Of a stretch of 64,000 nt of DNA, positions 22,672-33,703 are shown piece by piece. Position numbers and translations under genes: made by a program. Location: NCBI GenBank assembly GCA_030549175.1, contig JAUKUA010000005.1, positions 3,720,001-3,784,000 of the forward strand. The letters are read 5' to 3'. Positions within the stretch are counted from its first letter, which is position 1, and each line of letters begins with the position of its first letter. The notes beneath the pieces were generated by a model, which saw only the letters and a program-made list of their open reading frames with translations, did not search any database and was not told the origin of the DNA. The DNA comes from Lasiosphaeris hirsuta (Eukaryota > Ascomycota > Sordariomycetes > Sordariales > Lasiosphaeriaceae).

Positions 22672-22812
22672 ATGCGTAACACAAAAGGTTTTGCAGCGGC
22701 TGACGACGCGCTCCGCTCGAGCTCCCGACAGCCGCCGCCGCTTGGGACGATGGAGGAGCTTTTCCCCGACTTTGAAGATATCGAGGCCTTTGCACATACC
22801 GACATAGCATAA
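22672..22812 (+). CDS. Possible 46-residue small ORF
   Basis: The ATG at 22672 opens a 46-codon frame beginning MRNTKGFAAADDALRSSSRQ with an acidic, aromatic end (MEELFPDFEDIEAFAHTDIA). It follows a TATA-like box about 150 bp upstream and a pyrimidine-rich leader. There is no signal peptide or known motif; the acidic tail resembles activation-type segments only superficially. It could equally be chance or a last exon. Listed because it is compact, has biased composition and sits in otherwise empty DNA. Confidence 0.2.
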   Translation: MRNTKGFAAADDALRSSSRQPPPLGTMEELFPDFEDIEAFAHTDIA

Positions 22813-23514
22813 TTGGCCCCCTGCATCCTGACCGACACGAATAGCCCGATGGTTAAGATGAGCCGCTTCGTGTACTAGCGTCCGTACCTCTGGTCAGTGC
22901 CGCCGACTCCGTGCGGCGGGTGAATCGGTGAATCCCGTACTGGTAGTATTGGTAATTCTATCTGTATTTAATCGCTAGGATAACTAATTAGAAAAAAATC
23001 TCAAAGGACGATGCGTTGGACGTTGAGATGCCACCTTGGCCGAGTCAAGTCGTCATAAAAAGCTACGTGGAGCACTGCTACTTTTTACCCATTGGTGGAT
23101 CAGATTCTCAATCTTCTTTTTGCGGTGTTTTGTTACCAACCATCCAGGATTTTACCCCTCCTTCGAAAGCGGGTCTCCCATGCTGGCAGGTCCCGGCTGC
23201 CGGTGGATCCCGTTGGCCAAGCCTGACAAACTACTGCTGCGCACCCAGCAGGGCCACATCACTTCTCGCTTCGCTCATGTGACATTAGGCGCGGCCGTGT
23301 CCGAGCTTTTTGAATTGTATGTTTGGGGGTTGGGAGCGAATTGCTACCAAGACGCGGCTCCACCGCTTGGCGTTAATATCGGTGCGCCATCAATCGTGTT
23401 TACGGAAAAGGAGACTGGGCGACTCCTTTTTTTTTTTTTATAATCCTTCTTTCGTCCACTAGGACTAATCCCCGTATTTCGGATGCTGGCGTGAACGATA
23501 CGCCTGTGCGCCAA
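22813..23514. other. Upstream region of the 23515 gene
   Basis: No supported gene; a T tract at about 23429-23439 and overlapping short frames. Probably promoter and 5' leader. Confidence 0.4.
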
Positions 23515-26500
23515 ATGAGCGCTTCTTATCCCGGGACGTCGGGAGCCCAAGCTGAGATGCAGATACGGGAAAGTCACGCGACGCAATGGCAGACCAAAGA
23601 TTCTACAAAAAATGCACTGGCCGAGAGGGAGACAGCGGCGAGAGCACTGGCGACCGCGGCCATAACCCCATCCGCAAATGAACGTCCGGCTCTCTTGCCT
23701 GTTCGCCCAGGGATCGAGAGACTGAATACCCAAGGGACGAGCAAGTCGCAGAAATCAAGGGAGAGTCTCTCGAGAATGGGCTTGCGGTCCAAGGCCACGG
23801 GAGAAGGGAAAAGCTTTGGAAAGACGGATTCTGCAAAATTTGTGCTAGAAGAGCCGCAGGTAGGTTTCTTCAGGAAAGACTCGGTCCCTAGGTCGGACCT
23901 TGACGCGCGACTGCGATGCTGATCAAATAAATACAGGACGTCACCGAGTCGCGAATCGTGCTTCTACATGACCCCCCGGCTGCGCCTCGGGTGGATATCA
24001 TTGCGGTTCACGACGTTGACGAGTCGCTTCAAACGGCCTGGGTGTACCGAAAGAAGCCAAGACGACGGGCGGGCAACTTGCTTGGGGTGTATACATCCGG
24101 CGGTATCAATAGCCATGACGGAGAAGGTGGTTTGGGCACCGCCGGGAGCCCAGCCCCCGGTAGCCGCAAGCAGAGAAGGCCGGCGGCGAGTCCCACTGGA
24201 AAGAAAAAGATGGCTGACGATTCCCACAGCTCTATCGAGCGGTGGTTAACGGTCTCGGCCACGTCGGAGGAACAGACGCCACGGGACACTCCGGGCGAGA
24301 CACCTCTGGACGACCATGGGCCGACTAGCCCAATCTTTGCCCCAGCAGGGGAGCACGAGTGCGGCGATTCATCCATCCTCGGCATGTTGGCATCAGTCCC
24401 GGAGGATCATGACAATATTACCCCCTCGCAAACCCCAGACGACATCTTTTGGCAGAGGCGCGTCCGGGGGAGACCGACCCTCTCCAGACACAGAAGAAAG
24501 TCGGCCGCTGGCCGTATCAGTACAATCAACGAAGAAGAAGCGGTTCCTAGCGTTGGTGATGCCAGTGATGGTCGGCGACATAACGCCGATGTTCTCTCCG
24601 ACCGACGGTCCTCGCAGGACCACGGGGTAGAACGGCGCGCCAACTGGCTGAGCGACTTGGACATGCTGCCGAGCGAGATACAGGGCACCCGTTCCATGTG
24701 CTACACATACAGGGGCATTGAGAAGATCCCCTCTGCATGGCAATATCTGACCGAGAGGGCTGAGGACTTGGTCAAGCAGATTATTCAGAAGAGGACGTCC
24801 GACCACATCGACTACGGTAGAGTTCCCATCGTTCTGATAGGGCTCGGCTTTGGCGCTCTCATTGTGCAAAGAGCCATGAACCTCATGGCGATCCCATCTA
24901 GAACCGACGCGAACCCGACTACCGATCTTGGCATGGTTGCAGGCGTCATCTTGCTAGACGCGCCCTCCCCCAGCCAAGACAGAGAGCAGTTCCCGCGCAG
25001 CCTCAGCCAGGAGATAAAGAAGACATGGACCCAAGACTGGCTTGGGAAGACGAGCAAGACCCCAACGGGCCCCTTGGCCAAGATCGACACCCTCTCCATG
25101 TGGCACAGGTTCTCTCCCATCGCTTCCGCATACAATATCCCCATTGTATGGCACTATAGCCCAATGCTACCAGCTCCAGGCAAGGTATGCTCTATCCGGG
25201 ATCTCGAAATATATCCTCATATATATATATATATATATATATAAATTCCACCGAGTCCACGCTAACCGAGGTGAGGACTAGGCTGCTGTAACACCCAGAA
25301 ACCTCGACGTCTCGTTTGTCCCAAAGCAGTCGTTGACGGCACACCGTCTCAGCCGATTCGAGAGCCCCAACGACGTTGACTATCGCTCCATCGTGGACGC
25401 GGTCAAACGATCTCTGATAGTCAAGTGCTCCACAACCATGTCGGGGAAGCTGGCCATGTCGCTCGCCGACTTCCTCCGAGACGGGTTTCCGGTCGACCTG
25501 AGAGATCAGCTGCTGCGGACCCCCTTACATCTCGCTGTGAAAGCAGCTAACCTTGACGCCGTCAAGAGACTGCTGTACCAAGGCAAGGCGTCGGTCACCA
25601 GGAAGGACAGCGAGGGGAGGTCTCCGCTCAACATTGCCGTTCAGGAAGCCGCGCACAGGACCTGGAACCCCGGGGGCCCGCCTGATTCAGACCTCCAAAA
25701 GATCTACACACAGATTATCAACATGCTGATAAAGAACAATGCGCGGGTCGACGACAAGGACAATGACGGGAAGACGCCGTGGTCGTATGCAGAAGGCGAC
25801 GGAAACCAGTGGATACGCAGGCTGAAGGACAAGTACCTCATCATGGGCAGCTCTTCGGTAGCATCGGGGGGTGCAGAAAAGGTGCTTCCTCCGCAGCCCG
25901 GCCCGCAACGAGAGGCCTGCAAGGCATTCGACATGATTCTCGCCGAGGTGTTCCTGCAAAAGAAGCGTGAGACCTTCTCCGAGGTCTTCAACTTTGACTT
26001 GGCGTCTGTCTACGACATCATCTACAAGGAGGGCTCGAGCATAGCGCAGATCTTGGCTGCATCGAGACCAGAGCAGCTGACCAGAGACAAGGTCCGGTGC
26101 CGCTGGATACACGTCCCGTCCAACAACGAGCAGTGGGTGCACGATCTCATGATCAGCATGGGCATCCAGGACAGTTCCATGGGTGGTCAGCGGCATGAAG
26201 GGTCTCGGCTCATCGACCGCTACATGATGCCCCAGGCGAAGAGATATAAGCATTTTCGCAGAAACGCCAATACGGCGCAATCCGAGTCCAGGCCCAAGGC
26301 AGACCGCCTCGGCAGCCACGACAGTGCCACTACCATCGTCCTCGGATCAGACGATTTTCCCCCGACCCCTGACGAGGCACGGACCAAACGGGGCGTAACG
26401 GTCGGGGAGACGTCGTTTGTCCTGGATGCAACAAGGAAGGAATCGGACGCCATTGTGATATTCGTAAGTGTTGAAAGGGGCCTATCTTTTTCTCGTGTCA

Positions 26501-29500
26501 ACATGTTGGGGCAAGCGCTAACCAACACCAACAGATGCCCATCTTGGGCTTTGAAAAGCACCGTCATCGAAAGTATCTCAGCCAGGCGTTTTGGGAAGCC
26601 GACAGCGCCATACAGAGGGTCCGCGCCCGGGATGAAAGCCCGGATCCAAAGTCTTCTGCCAACCCCGGGTCCGCGTCCGCGGGGGGCCGGAAGAAGGCGG
26701 AGAGCTCCGACGGTGGTGACTCGAGTTCTGAGAAGGGGTCCAGCCGACTCTACCCGAGGGTCAGGCCGATCACTCGGGCTCGGGTACCGGTCAAAACAGG
26801 TCGGGAGGCTCGAGTGCTCAGCGGCTACTTGGACTCGAAGCAGGTGAAGCCGGTCCACTGCCGCCGGACGCTGGACCAGTTCTCCTACTACATGCTGAAC
26901 TCGACCGAAGCACGAGACAAGAGCCAAGTCGCGTATCGGTGGGCCAAGAATCCCACCGTCTGCGCCGACGCCAAGAATCGGCCTATCGTCATGGTCGACC
27001 AGCTCTGGCTGTGGGCGTTTGATGATGGGACCGTCATCACGGGCTCCCCGAATACGTGGAACGGGCAGGAGGAGTTCAACCTGAGCAACGTCGTCGTCAA
27101 GGAGCTGAGGTACAACAAGGACAGATGCATCATCAAGTCAGTCGAGGACCTGCTTCACCTCATCCTCAAGACGAGCGTCGACTTCTTCAAGCGAAAGGGG
27201 CCGGCCAACTTCCAGTTTCACGAATGCTTTCAGTCCTCCATCAACAACGTCTCGGAGCAGCAAGGGCGGCTCTTTGACAACTTCCGGCACACCACCAAGA
27301 GGTTACACATTGGCAAGCTGGATCCGGTCGAGAGGAAGAAGGAGATTGAGTTTCTCTTCAGCTTGGACGAGGAAACCGAGCTCATGGTGGAGATAATGGA
27401 CATTCAGGACGAGCTGACCATTGTCAAGACCATTCTTGGCCAGCAGCAGGACGTGCTCGAGAAGCTCCTCCGGCTGTACCCCAAGAAGGCCGAAGAGGAT
27501 GCCGAGGACGAAAACAAGACGCCGCTGCCGGGCGTGGGCAAGAGTGAGCTGATGGTGCTGCGGAACCTGGTGCAGCTCCTGAGAGAGCAGACGGCGCCGA
27601 CAGAGCCGCCGCAGGCGCCGCCATCGAGATTCGCATCTAGGAACGGCTTCCAAGAGGGCTCGCCTCCTCCTCTAGGCACTCCCAGTATCACACTAAACGA
27701 CGAAGAAAAGCCAGGCGCACCGACCGAGCGGGAAGGCCAGTTTCCAAAGAGGCCGAGGTTGAAGGGGAAGGAGATGGAAGGGTCGCTCAAATTGGCCATG
27801 ACTATACCGAAGCGACCAGGAGTGCCGGCCAATGCCAACAACATTCTACAAAACCGCGATCTCATGTATGAGACTATCGGGATCGTGGAGAACAATATCC
27901 GACTCGTCACGGATATGTTGTCGTACGCTGAGAAGGTGGAGAGTTCGGTACATGTTATATCCCCCGCGCGCGCGCGCACACACGTCAATGGCGTTTCCCA
28001 CTACAATTGAGCGACGGGCTAACGAGGAATATTAGCTCGAAAATCTTCTCGACTTGAAGCAGAAGCACGCCAATGGCTGGGAGGCTCGATTCGCCCGTGA
28101 AGGTTCCGAGGAGACGCAGCGTCAAGGGAATGCAAGTATCTCTGGGGGGAACTCGTCAAAAACGCCCCGTGATCGATTGGCTTACAAAAACGCGCCACAG
28201 ATCATCCTCGTCTTTACTCTCGTCACCGCCGTATTTGTAAGTAATAATAATATCCCCCCCCCCCCCCCCCCCAATCAACATGACCAATCCAATATCGGGC
28301 CTGGTGGCTAACTTATTACACCAGCTGCCACTGTCATTCATCACCAGCTTTCTCGCCTTAGGAGTCGACATATTTCCGAGGAACGATGAAACAGGTGAGC
28401 TGAACTGGCCCATCAACCAAGTGTCCAGCTATCTTTGTAAGCTTTTCCAATCCCCCCTCACTCAGCACGTCAATTCTCCGTCACAACGGTACGCTAACAC
28501 AGCCCGACCAAACAGTCGGCTTCTCGGCCCTCATCTCCATCCCGCTCATCGTCCTCGCCCTCTACGTCAACAAGCTCATCGCAAACATCAAGCAAACCTA
28601 CACGCAGCTCCTCAACGCCCTCAAAGACCCCGGGACCATGCTCAACCCCGAGCCGGAAGAAGGGGACAACAACGGCCACGACTCGGACGAAGAGCGCACC
28701 TATGCCGATGGCCGCGCCTCCCTCGCGCAGTCGGACCGGTACGGCCTCGACGGGACCAGCAAGTCGGTTCAGGACGACGCGTCCGACGGTTCCGACGACC
28801 AACACCGAGCCGGGAGGTACGCGCCCATGTTGGGCCGGTGCCATTTCCACCGGCATGTCCCCCTGCTGCGGAACCTGTGGCGGTACCGGCAGTACCGGAG
28901 GCCGGATGCGCGACGCAAGGAGAATCGCTGGAAGGATACGTACGTCATGGACTACCCCCTGCGTCACTACCGTGCCGGGCTGAACATGTGGTTCTTGCGT
29001 GTGCTGGTGGCGGTGTTGGCGTACTTTGGGTCGGAGAAGCATAGACGGGCGCGGGCAAAGGATAAGAGACGGAGGCGGGTCAGAGCGGGAGAGGAGGACG
29101 AGGACGAGGACGAGGATGCTGGTTCGGAGGAGTCTTCTACTACTTCGACTGGGAGTGCCGATGATAAGGGTGTCGCGACAATGGATTTTGGGAGAGATGA
29201 GAAGGGGAGAGCAGTCAGAGGCAAGGGGGCCAAGAGGAAGAAATCGATCAGCTCGGGATACTGGAGGCCTGGTGCGGGTGGGAATATGTCCAAGGGGGAC
29301 GCGGATGAGATGGGGAGCATGGAGCGGTGGTCGAATGGGACCAGGTCGAGAAAGTCTGTTCTCGGAGGCGGGCATGAGGGTGGCCAAGATGAGAGGATGG
29401 GAGCTGGGAGGGAAGGGAGTAGTAGGTCGAAGCTGAGTTGGTTAAGAATGAGGAGGGGGAGAATTAAGGGGGGGGTGGATGAGGAGATTGGGCAAAACGT

Positions 29501-29549
29501 ATTAAAGGGGGGGATGGTGTTACAACCTGTGCCCGGGGTATCGGAGTGA
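23515..29549 (+). CDS. Degenerate hydrolase - ankyrin - CorA-like membrane protein
   Basis: Eight exons, about 1,821 residues. Introns: 23860-23936, 25185-25281, 26464-26534, 27948-28035, 28132-28200 (GC donor, see separate entry), 28237-28324, 28437-28515; all keep frame. Residues about 115-530 look like a DUF676/SERAC1-type alpha/beta-hydrolase (VDIIAVHDVDESLQTAWVY, then VPIVLIGLGFGALIVQRAMN). The usual GHSxGG nucleophile elbow is GLGFGA, so the catalytic Ser is missing. Residues about 600-700 are ankyrin repeats (LLRTPLHLAVKAANLDAVKR, DSEGRSPLNIAV, DNDGKTPWSYA). Residues 925-1,440 match fungal CorA-like domains, with coiled helices (LEETELMVEIMDIQDEL-type) leading to two membrane helices, IILVFTLVTAVFLPLSFITS and FGFSALISIPLIVLALYV. 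No GMN motif is seen. A 350-residue basic/acidic tail follows. Start ATG chosen at 23515; a more 5' exon is possible. Likely membrane-anchored receptor/effector-like protein. Confidence 0.85.
25219..25243. repeat. (AT)n microsatellite inside intron 2
   Basis: About 25 bp of AT dinucleotides within the 25185-25281 intron; this intron ends at GAGGACTAG, not at the later ACACCCAG, because only the former keeps frame. Confidence 0.9.
28132..28200 (+). other. Probable GC-AG intron (69 nt)
   Basis: Exon ...CAAGGGAAT is followed by GCAAGTATC, a perfect donor except for GC, and ends CGCGCCACAG. Removing it joins RQGN directly to IILVFTLVTAVF, as in CorA-like proteins where RQGxT precedes the first membrane helix. 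The 69 nt are a multiple of three and stop-free, so retention would insert 23 residues. Confidence 0.6.
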
Positions 29550-29580
29550 CCAGGTCGACAGTTGGGGGCATTCTTTTTGG

Positions 29581-30271
29581 CTATGGCGGATTTGAGGGCG
29601 GCTGAGCAAACGGTTGTGTGTGCAATCGAAGCCGTAAGCCTGCCGGTCGCCAGGAGCACCTGCACTGAGCTCCGCCGAGGAGGAGCGTGGAGACAAGATC
29701 GATTACAATCACAGCAAGTTGGACGACGACTGACACTTTGTGAGTGTTTTTTAAAATAAAAATAAAAACCTGGTAGTAAAAGTAAGATGGAGAACCTTTC
29801 ACAGGAACGAATCGAATACGACTGTCCTCCAAACCCGGTCCAAACCACGTGCCACCTTCGAGTCCTCTTCCATCGCGCCAGTTGACCAACACCGCTCCTC
29901 CGTACATTGGCTGCCGAACAAAGAAACACAAACAACTTAGAGAGAGTTCTTGAAGGCTGAGGGATATCTATCTTGGCGCCTCCCCGTCCGGACCAAATTG
30001 GGGTCCACGGCTGCTTGCTGCTGTCTCGCCTCCCTGGCATAGATCCAAGTCTGGGCGCCTGGAATCCTAAAGGAACTAAAAGTATGTGCAGTCCCATGAA
30101 AGTCATACTGAGCGATGGAGTGAGCATGTATCCACGGCGAGGTAGGTACCTAGGAAGTAGCCTCGTAGTTATACGTACGAAGGACGAGTTTGTTGGATTA
30201 CGTCGGGCGTCTTGGGTTATCCCGGTATTTGAGGCTGGGCTGGATGCATCGTCAGGGTTATTAGAAGCCAT
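29581..30271 (-). CDS. Candidate small gene of unknown function
   Basis: Exon 1 (30179-30271) encodes MASNNPDDASSPASNTGITQ and ends NPTNSSF at a GTACGT donor. Splicing over 30051-30178 gives TWIYAREARQQQAAVDPNL (29994-30050). Splicing over 29911-29993 gives PMYGGAVLVNWRDGRGLEGG, then WFGPGLEDSRIRFVPVKG. All joins are phase 0, and the residue content changes to protein-like only in these frames. The 3' end is unresolved: the last frame stays open to 29581 through a hydrophobic stretch. No family is recognised. It is tail-to-tail with the preceding long gene, with barely 30 bp between. The large opposite-frame readings in this interval are composition artefacts. Confidence 0.4.
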
Positions 30272-31258
30272 CGAGGAAGCAGCAAAAGAGCAAATCAGAC
30301 AGCTCTGAAGTTTTTGGTAAGAACAATACCGAAGAGGTAAGGTGAGAGTAGGGGGTGGGGGTGAAATAAGAGCGAGGTTTTACTTCAACTCGATCTCTCG
30401 AGCAGGCTAGGTATGTCCAGTGGTTTATATTTTTAACACGATAGGTCTACACTGCACTGTCCCCGATTCACCTACTACCCATTCATTCTAAATCGCGCTA
30501 CTTTCAGTGCGCATCCTATTGTGAAGGCCGACTCTGTGACGATGGCGAGGGCCGTAAAGCTCCGCGTCCACTCGGTGGTCGGTGTGTGTTTCGGTGGGAT
30601 ACCGGGGGGTTGGCAGGCGGCGGAGCGGACAATGGACGGTGGGCTTCCAAGCGCCAATGAGGGCATCCGGTGTATCAGGTTGCCCACCCAAGGCATGAAT
30701 AACTCACAAGTTTGCCTAGGTAATACAGGGACAAGCGACGGTTGGGGCTCCTAATAAAGAGCTCCTAATAAAGAGCTCCTAATAAAAGGCGCGCATACAT
30801 CCTTTGTCTGCCTACCCTACCTGGTCTAGCAGCCTTACTCTCCCCGTGACAAAGAAGGAGAAAGCTGCTATAGAGTTCTGGGACCTGCTCACGGCAGGCG
30901 GAGAAGATAACGACAGCGAAACTGTGGCTGCGACTGTAAAGGCTATAGCCAGCTTCATCCGAGACGGGCCCCGGGAGGAAGGGGACCAGGGCTATTGCGA
31001 GCATGGAGGCGGCCGAGGTGAGATATAGTGCCAAAAAGGGTCGGGAAAGACTGAGAGAGAAAGGATGGGCGAAAGGATTAGATGGGACGATGCAGGCTAG
31101 ATTGGATCCGCCAAGGTTGATAATCTTTGCTCTCTGTTTCTTTACTATCGCATAGGTACCTAGTGACCACCTTGTCATTCCCGTAAGCACCCTGAGCCCC
31201 ATGTGCCACCCACACCTAACAAACACTACTCCATCGAGACGTATCCTTCAGTTGCACC
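30272..31258. other. Intergenic region
   Basis: No supported gene. Contains a 14-bp unit GCTCCTAATAAAGA repeated three times at 30747-30788. Confidence 0.5.
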
Positions 31259-31759
31259 TCATGGCTTGTGGCCGCTGCAATAAGCCGCGCCGTCAGACGA
31301 GCAGCAGCACCCGCCCGTGTCGCTGAAGCAGCACCCGCCGTTGTTGCTGCAGTAGGCGCCGTCGTTTTGCGAGCAGCAGAACCCGCCCATGTCGCTGAAG
31401 CAGCGGCCCCCGCGCGTGCTGAAGCAGCATCCGGGTGTACTTTCGAGCTCCCGCCGCCGGGCTGGGCTCATGGGGAATGCGCCCATCGGTTCGGGGCTGC
31501 GGTATTGCCGTTGCGACTGCAGTGGTTCGTGCGACTCGGAGGAGCTCAGTGTGTTGCTTGAGCTTGAGGATGCTCTCGTTGCGGTGCGGGATGGGGTGGG
31601 AGGGCCGTTGGTGGAGAGAAGGGAAGGGACTGAGGCTTCGTAGGATGGTGGGCTTTCGTTTGGTGTTATGGATGGATGCTCGTCGGCCATGGGGACTCTC
31701 TGAAATTGACCCATCCGGTGGTGGTGGTTGTTTGAGTTACTAGAGCCTTTGGTGTCCAT
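31259..31759 (-). CDS. Cys-rich protein with PPSY motif
   Basis: Start chosen at the ATG at 31759 (MDTKGSSNSNNHHHRMGQFQ), giving 166 residues; the frame is open further 5' only because it runs into a minisatellite. The N-terminal half is Ser/Pro/Asn-rich and holds NESPPSYEAS, a PPxY-type element that WW domains can bind. A serine run follows. The last 55 residues contain 12 cysteines in repeated GGxCC(F/C)S modules (GGFCCSQNDGAYCS, GGCCFSDTGG, DGAAYCSGHKP). There is no signal peptide or clear helix. Such clustered cysteines could bind metal or be lipid-modified; no function is assigned. Composition and repeats suggest fast evolution. Confidence 0.6.
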   Translation of the reverse strand: MDTKGSSNSNNHHHRMGQFQRVPMADEHPSITPNESPPSYEASVPSLLSTNGPPTPSRTATRASSSSSNTLSSSESHEPLQSQRQYRSPEPMGAFPMSPARRRELESTPGCCFSTRGGRCFSDMGGFCCSQNDGAYCSNNGGCCFSDTGGCCCSSDGAAYCSGHKP

Positions 31760-32800
31760 TGTGTCAAGCTGTGGTGTTCTATGTCGTTTGGAGTGTATTG
31801 GCAGAGAGGGTTTGCGGAGGGAATATGGGAAACCCTCAGCGGCGGCTCGATCTATCGCCCTTCTTGACGAGGGCGGCAAGATGAGGGCGGCAAGATGAGG
31901 GCGGCAAGATGAGGGCGGCAAGATGAGGGCGGCAAGATGAGGGCGGCAAGATGAGGGCGGCAAGATGAGGGCAGCAAGATGTGGTTTGCTGCGACATGTG
32001 TGGTCGAAAACCGGGTGCGAGGAGCGGGGTTCGTCTACGACTGAATCACCACGTTACCGGTAGTTAATGCGACGTACCTGGGAAGGCCGCCTCGCAACAT
32101 ACTTCCTTTATTAGACCGCTCATGCAAATATCGGGCGCACCGATTGTGATTGACGCCACCTCACAAAGTATCCCCCAAAAATCATTGACCAGTCAGACTG
32201 CTCAAGGCCGGGCCAACGTCTTGCCGCGCTACCATCAGCTTGGCTTCAAGCTTTCTCAGTCTATCGTCGTCTACTATCCCCAATTCGCTCTTGATCTGTT
32301 CCAAAACGGTTGTCCTCTTCCACATTGCTTCGCCATTTTCCTTCCAATATTCTTTCAATCTCCATCTGCAGCTCGCTCAGCAGTTATATCCGTGGTGACG
32401 TCCGGCGGATGAAGCATTTTCTCTGGCTTAATAAAAACTCGCCTCTTATCAACCGACTCCAGTTATTACTTTCTGGTTGAAGAATCCGTTGCTGATACTT
32501 GCCTTCCCACAAGCCTCTTGTGTCACATATGGGAGGCTGTGGGCCGGCTGTCTGCTGCGCCTTGCATTGGGCCGCTGGGTCCTGCATCAAGCTGCAACTA
32601 CTGGGGAATAATGTGTGGGCCTGCGTTCTCTTTTGGACCAATCTCTGGGAACTGCTGCTCATCTTAGCTGCCCAATACATGCACTGCTGCCGAAGCCTGA
32701 GCTCGCAGGCAGTGATATTGGGGAAACGACCACGGAGGTACAGGCACATACATTGCAACCTCTAACTCGCCCGAGTTCTCGTTCATCAGCATCCGCGACG
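31760..32800. other. Intergenic region
   Basis: Divergent promoter region between the Cys-rich gene and the F-box gene. Apart from the minisatellite no feature is supported; the F-box frame is open upstream of its ATG to 32615 without coding character. Confidence 0.45.
31869..31980. repeat. 14-bp minisatellite, 8 copies
   Basis: GAGGGCGGCAAGAT is repeated eight times head to tail (112 bp), the last copy with one change (GGCAG). It lies 110 bp upstream of the Cys-rich gene start, in its promoter or 5' leader. Confidence 0.95.
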
Positions 32801-33703
32801 ATGCCTCGAGCTGGCCGCCTCGCGTTTCTCACTCTCGACCTGGCAACACTTCGAGCCCGCTTGCCTCTCGACAACGACCGACCTACGCTCCCAGCGCACC
32901 AACCCCTCGGGGCTCTAGCCGTTCTGCCGAACGAACTCCTCTGCGAAATCCTCGCCAACGTCGATATCGCCGCCCTAACAACATTCCGACGAGCCAACCG
33001 CGCCGCCCGTGCTGCCGTCGACAGCATCCCCGAATATGCGACCCTCGTCAAATCCCACCCCGACGTCCTCCGTGCCGTGGTAGCATCCTCTGCCACCTCA
33101 TACACCTGCCGCGACCTCCACGCCGAACTCCAAAACACCAAATGCCGAAAGTGCAGCGCCGAGGCGACCCATGTCTACCTCATCACTTGCCATCTCGTCT
33201 GCCGCCGCTGCTTCGGGGGACCCTGGCGACGGGACGTCCCGCCCAAACAAGGTATTTCGCGTGCAAGCCGGGCCAAGTACGGCGCAGCATACCCGTACCC
33301 TTCGCTTCTGGATCCGAACAGGTGGCACCCGGTCCTGGGGCTCCTGAGAGAGTTTGAGGAGTACGTGCCTCTCCAGGAGGAACACGTACTTGAGCACTGC
33401 AAGGGTATCACGAGCGAGGAGCTAAAAGAGGCGCCGCACATCCTGTCGCTCCCCGCGTGGTATTGGGACGGGGACCAGGAGGTGTCGACGGGGCCGCGGG
33501 TGAAGCTGTATGACGCCGGGGCGCTGCTAGCCAGGCACAAGCTGGAGGAATGCTATTGCATGAGGAACTATCCGGACGTCATGAGGCGCTACCAGGCTGT
33601 CATCGCGCTGCGTGAGACAGAGGAGGAGGCGGCGGGCGATGTCCCGATTGGGGCAGTCGGCGATCCGTTCGCGCCCTCGTATCGAGACTATCATTGGAAC
33701 TGA
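32801..33703 (+). CDS. F-box protein with Cys cluster
   Basis: An intronless 300-residue protein starting MPRAGRLAFLTLDLATLRAR. The F-box lies near residues 40-80: LAVLPNELLCEILANVDIAA, then LTTFRRANRAARAAVDS. This would recruit Skp1 in an SCF ubiquitin ligase. Downstream, the pattern CRKCSAEATHVYLITCHLVC followed by RRCF (residues about 123-146) offers two CxxC pairs, a plausible zinc site common in fungal F-box proteins of this length. The rest is charged and helical (EEYVPLQEEHVLEHCKGI, EECYCMRNYPDVMRRYQAV) and may bind substrate. The frame is intact, in contrast to the F-box pseudogene at 20.3-21.3 kb. Confidence 0.85.
   Translation: MPRAGRLAFLTLDLATLRARLPLDNDRPTLPAHQPLGALAVLPNELLCEILANVDIAALTTFRRANRAARAAVDSIPEYATLVKSHPDVLRAVVASSATSYTCRDLHAELQNTKCRKCSAEATHVYLITCHLVCRRCFGGPWRRDVPPKQGISRASRAKYGAAYPYPSLLDPNRWHPVLGLLREFEEYVPLQEEHVLEHCKGITSEELKEAPHILSLPAWYWDGDQEVSTGPRVKLYDAGALLARHKLEECYCMRNYPDVMRRYQAVIALRETEEEAAGDVPIGAVGDPFAPSYRDYHWN

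Noticed and set aside
28494..29387. 297-residue minus-strand ORF
   Set aside because: Lies antisense to the last exon of the ankyrin-CorA gene, whose reading is supported by splicing and membrane helices.
28967..30271. 434-residue minus-strand ORF
   Set aside because: Overlaps the plus-strand gene tail and has no coherent composition; only its first 31 codons fit the small spliced candidate gene.
31760..31963. N-terminal extension of the Cys-rich protein
   Set aside because: The open frame is generated by the 14-bp array and gives a repeated PPSSCRPHLAALIL-type peptide; the ATG at 31759 is the better start.
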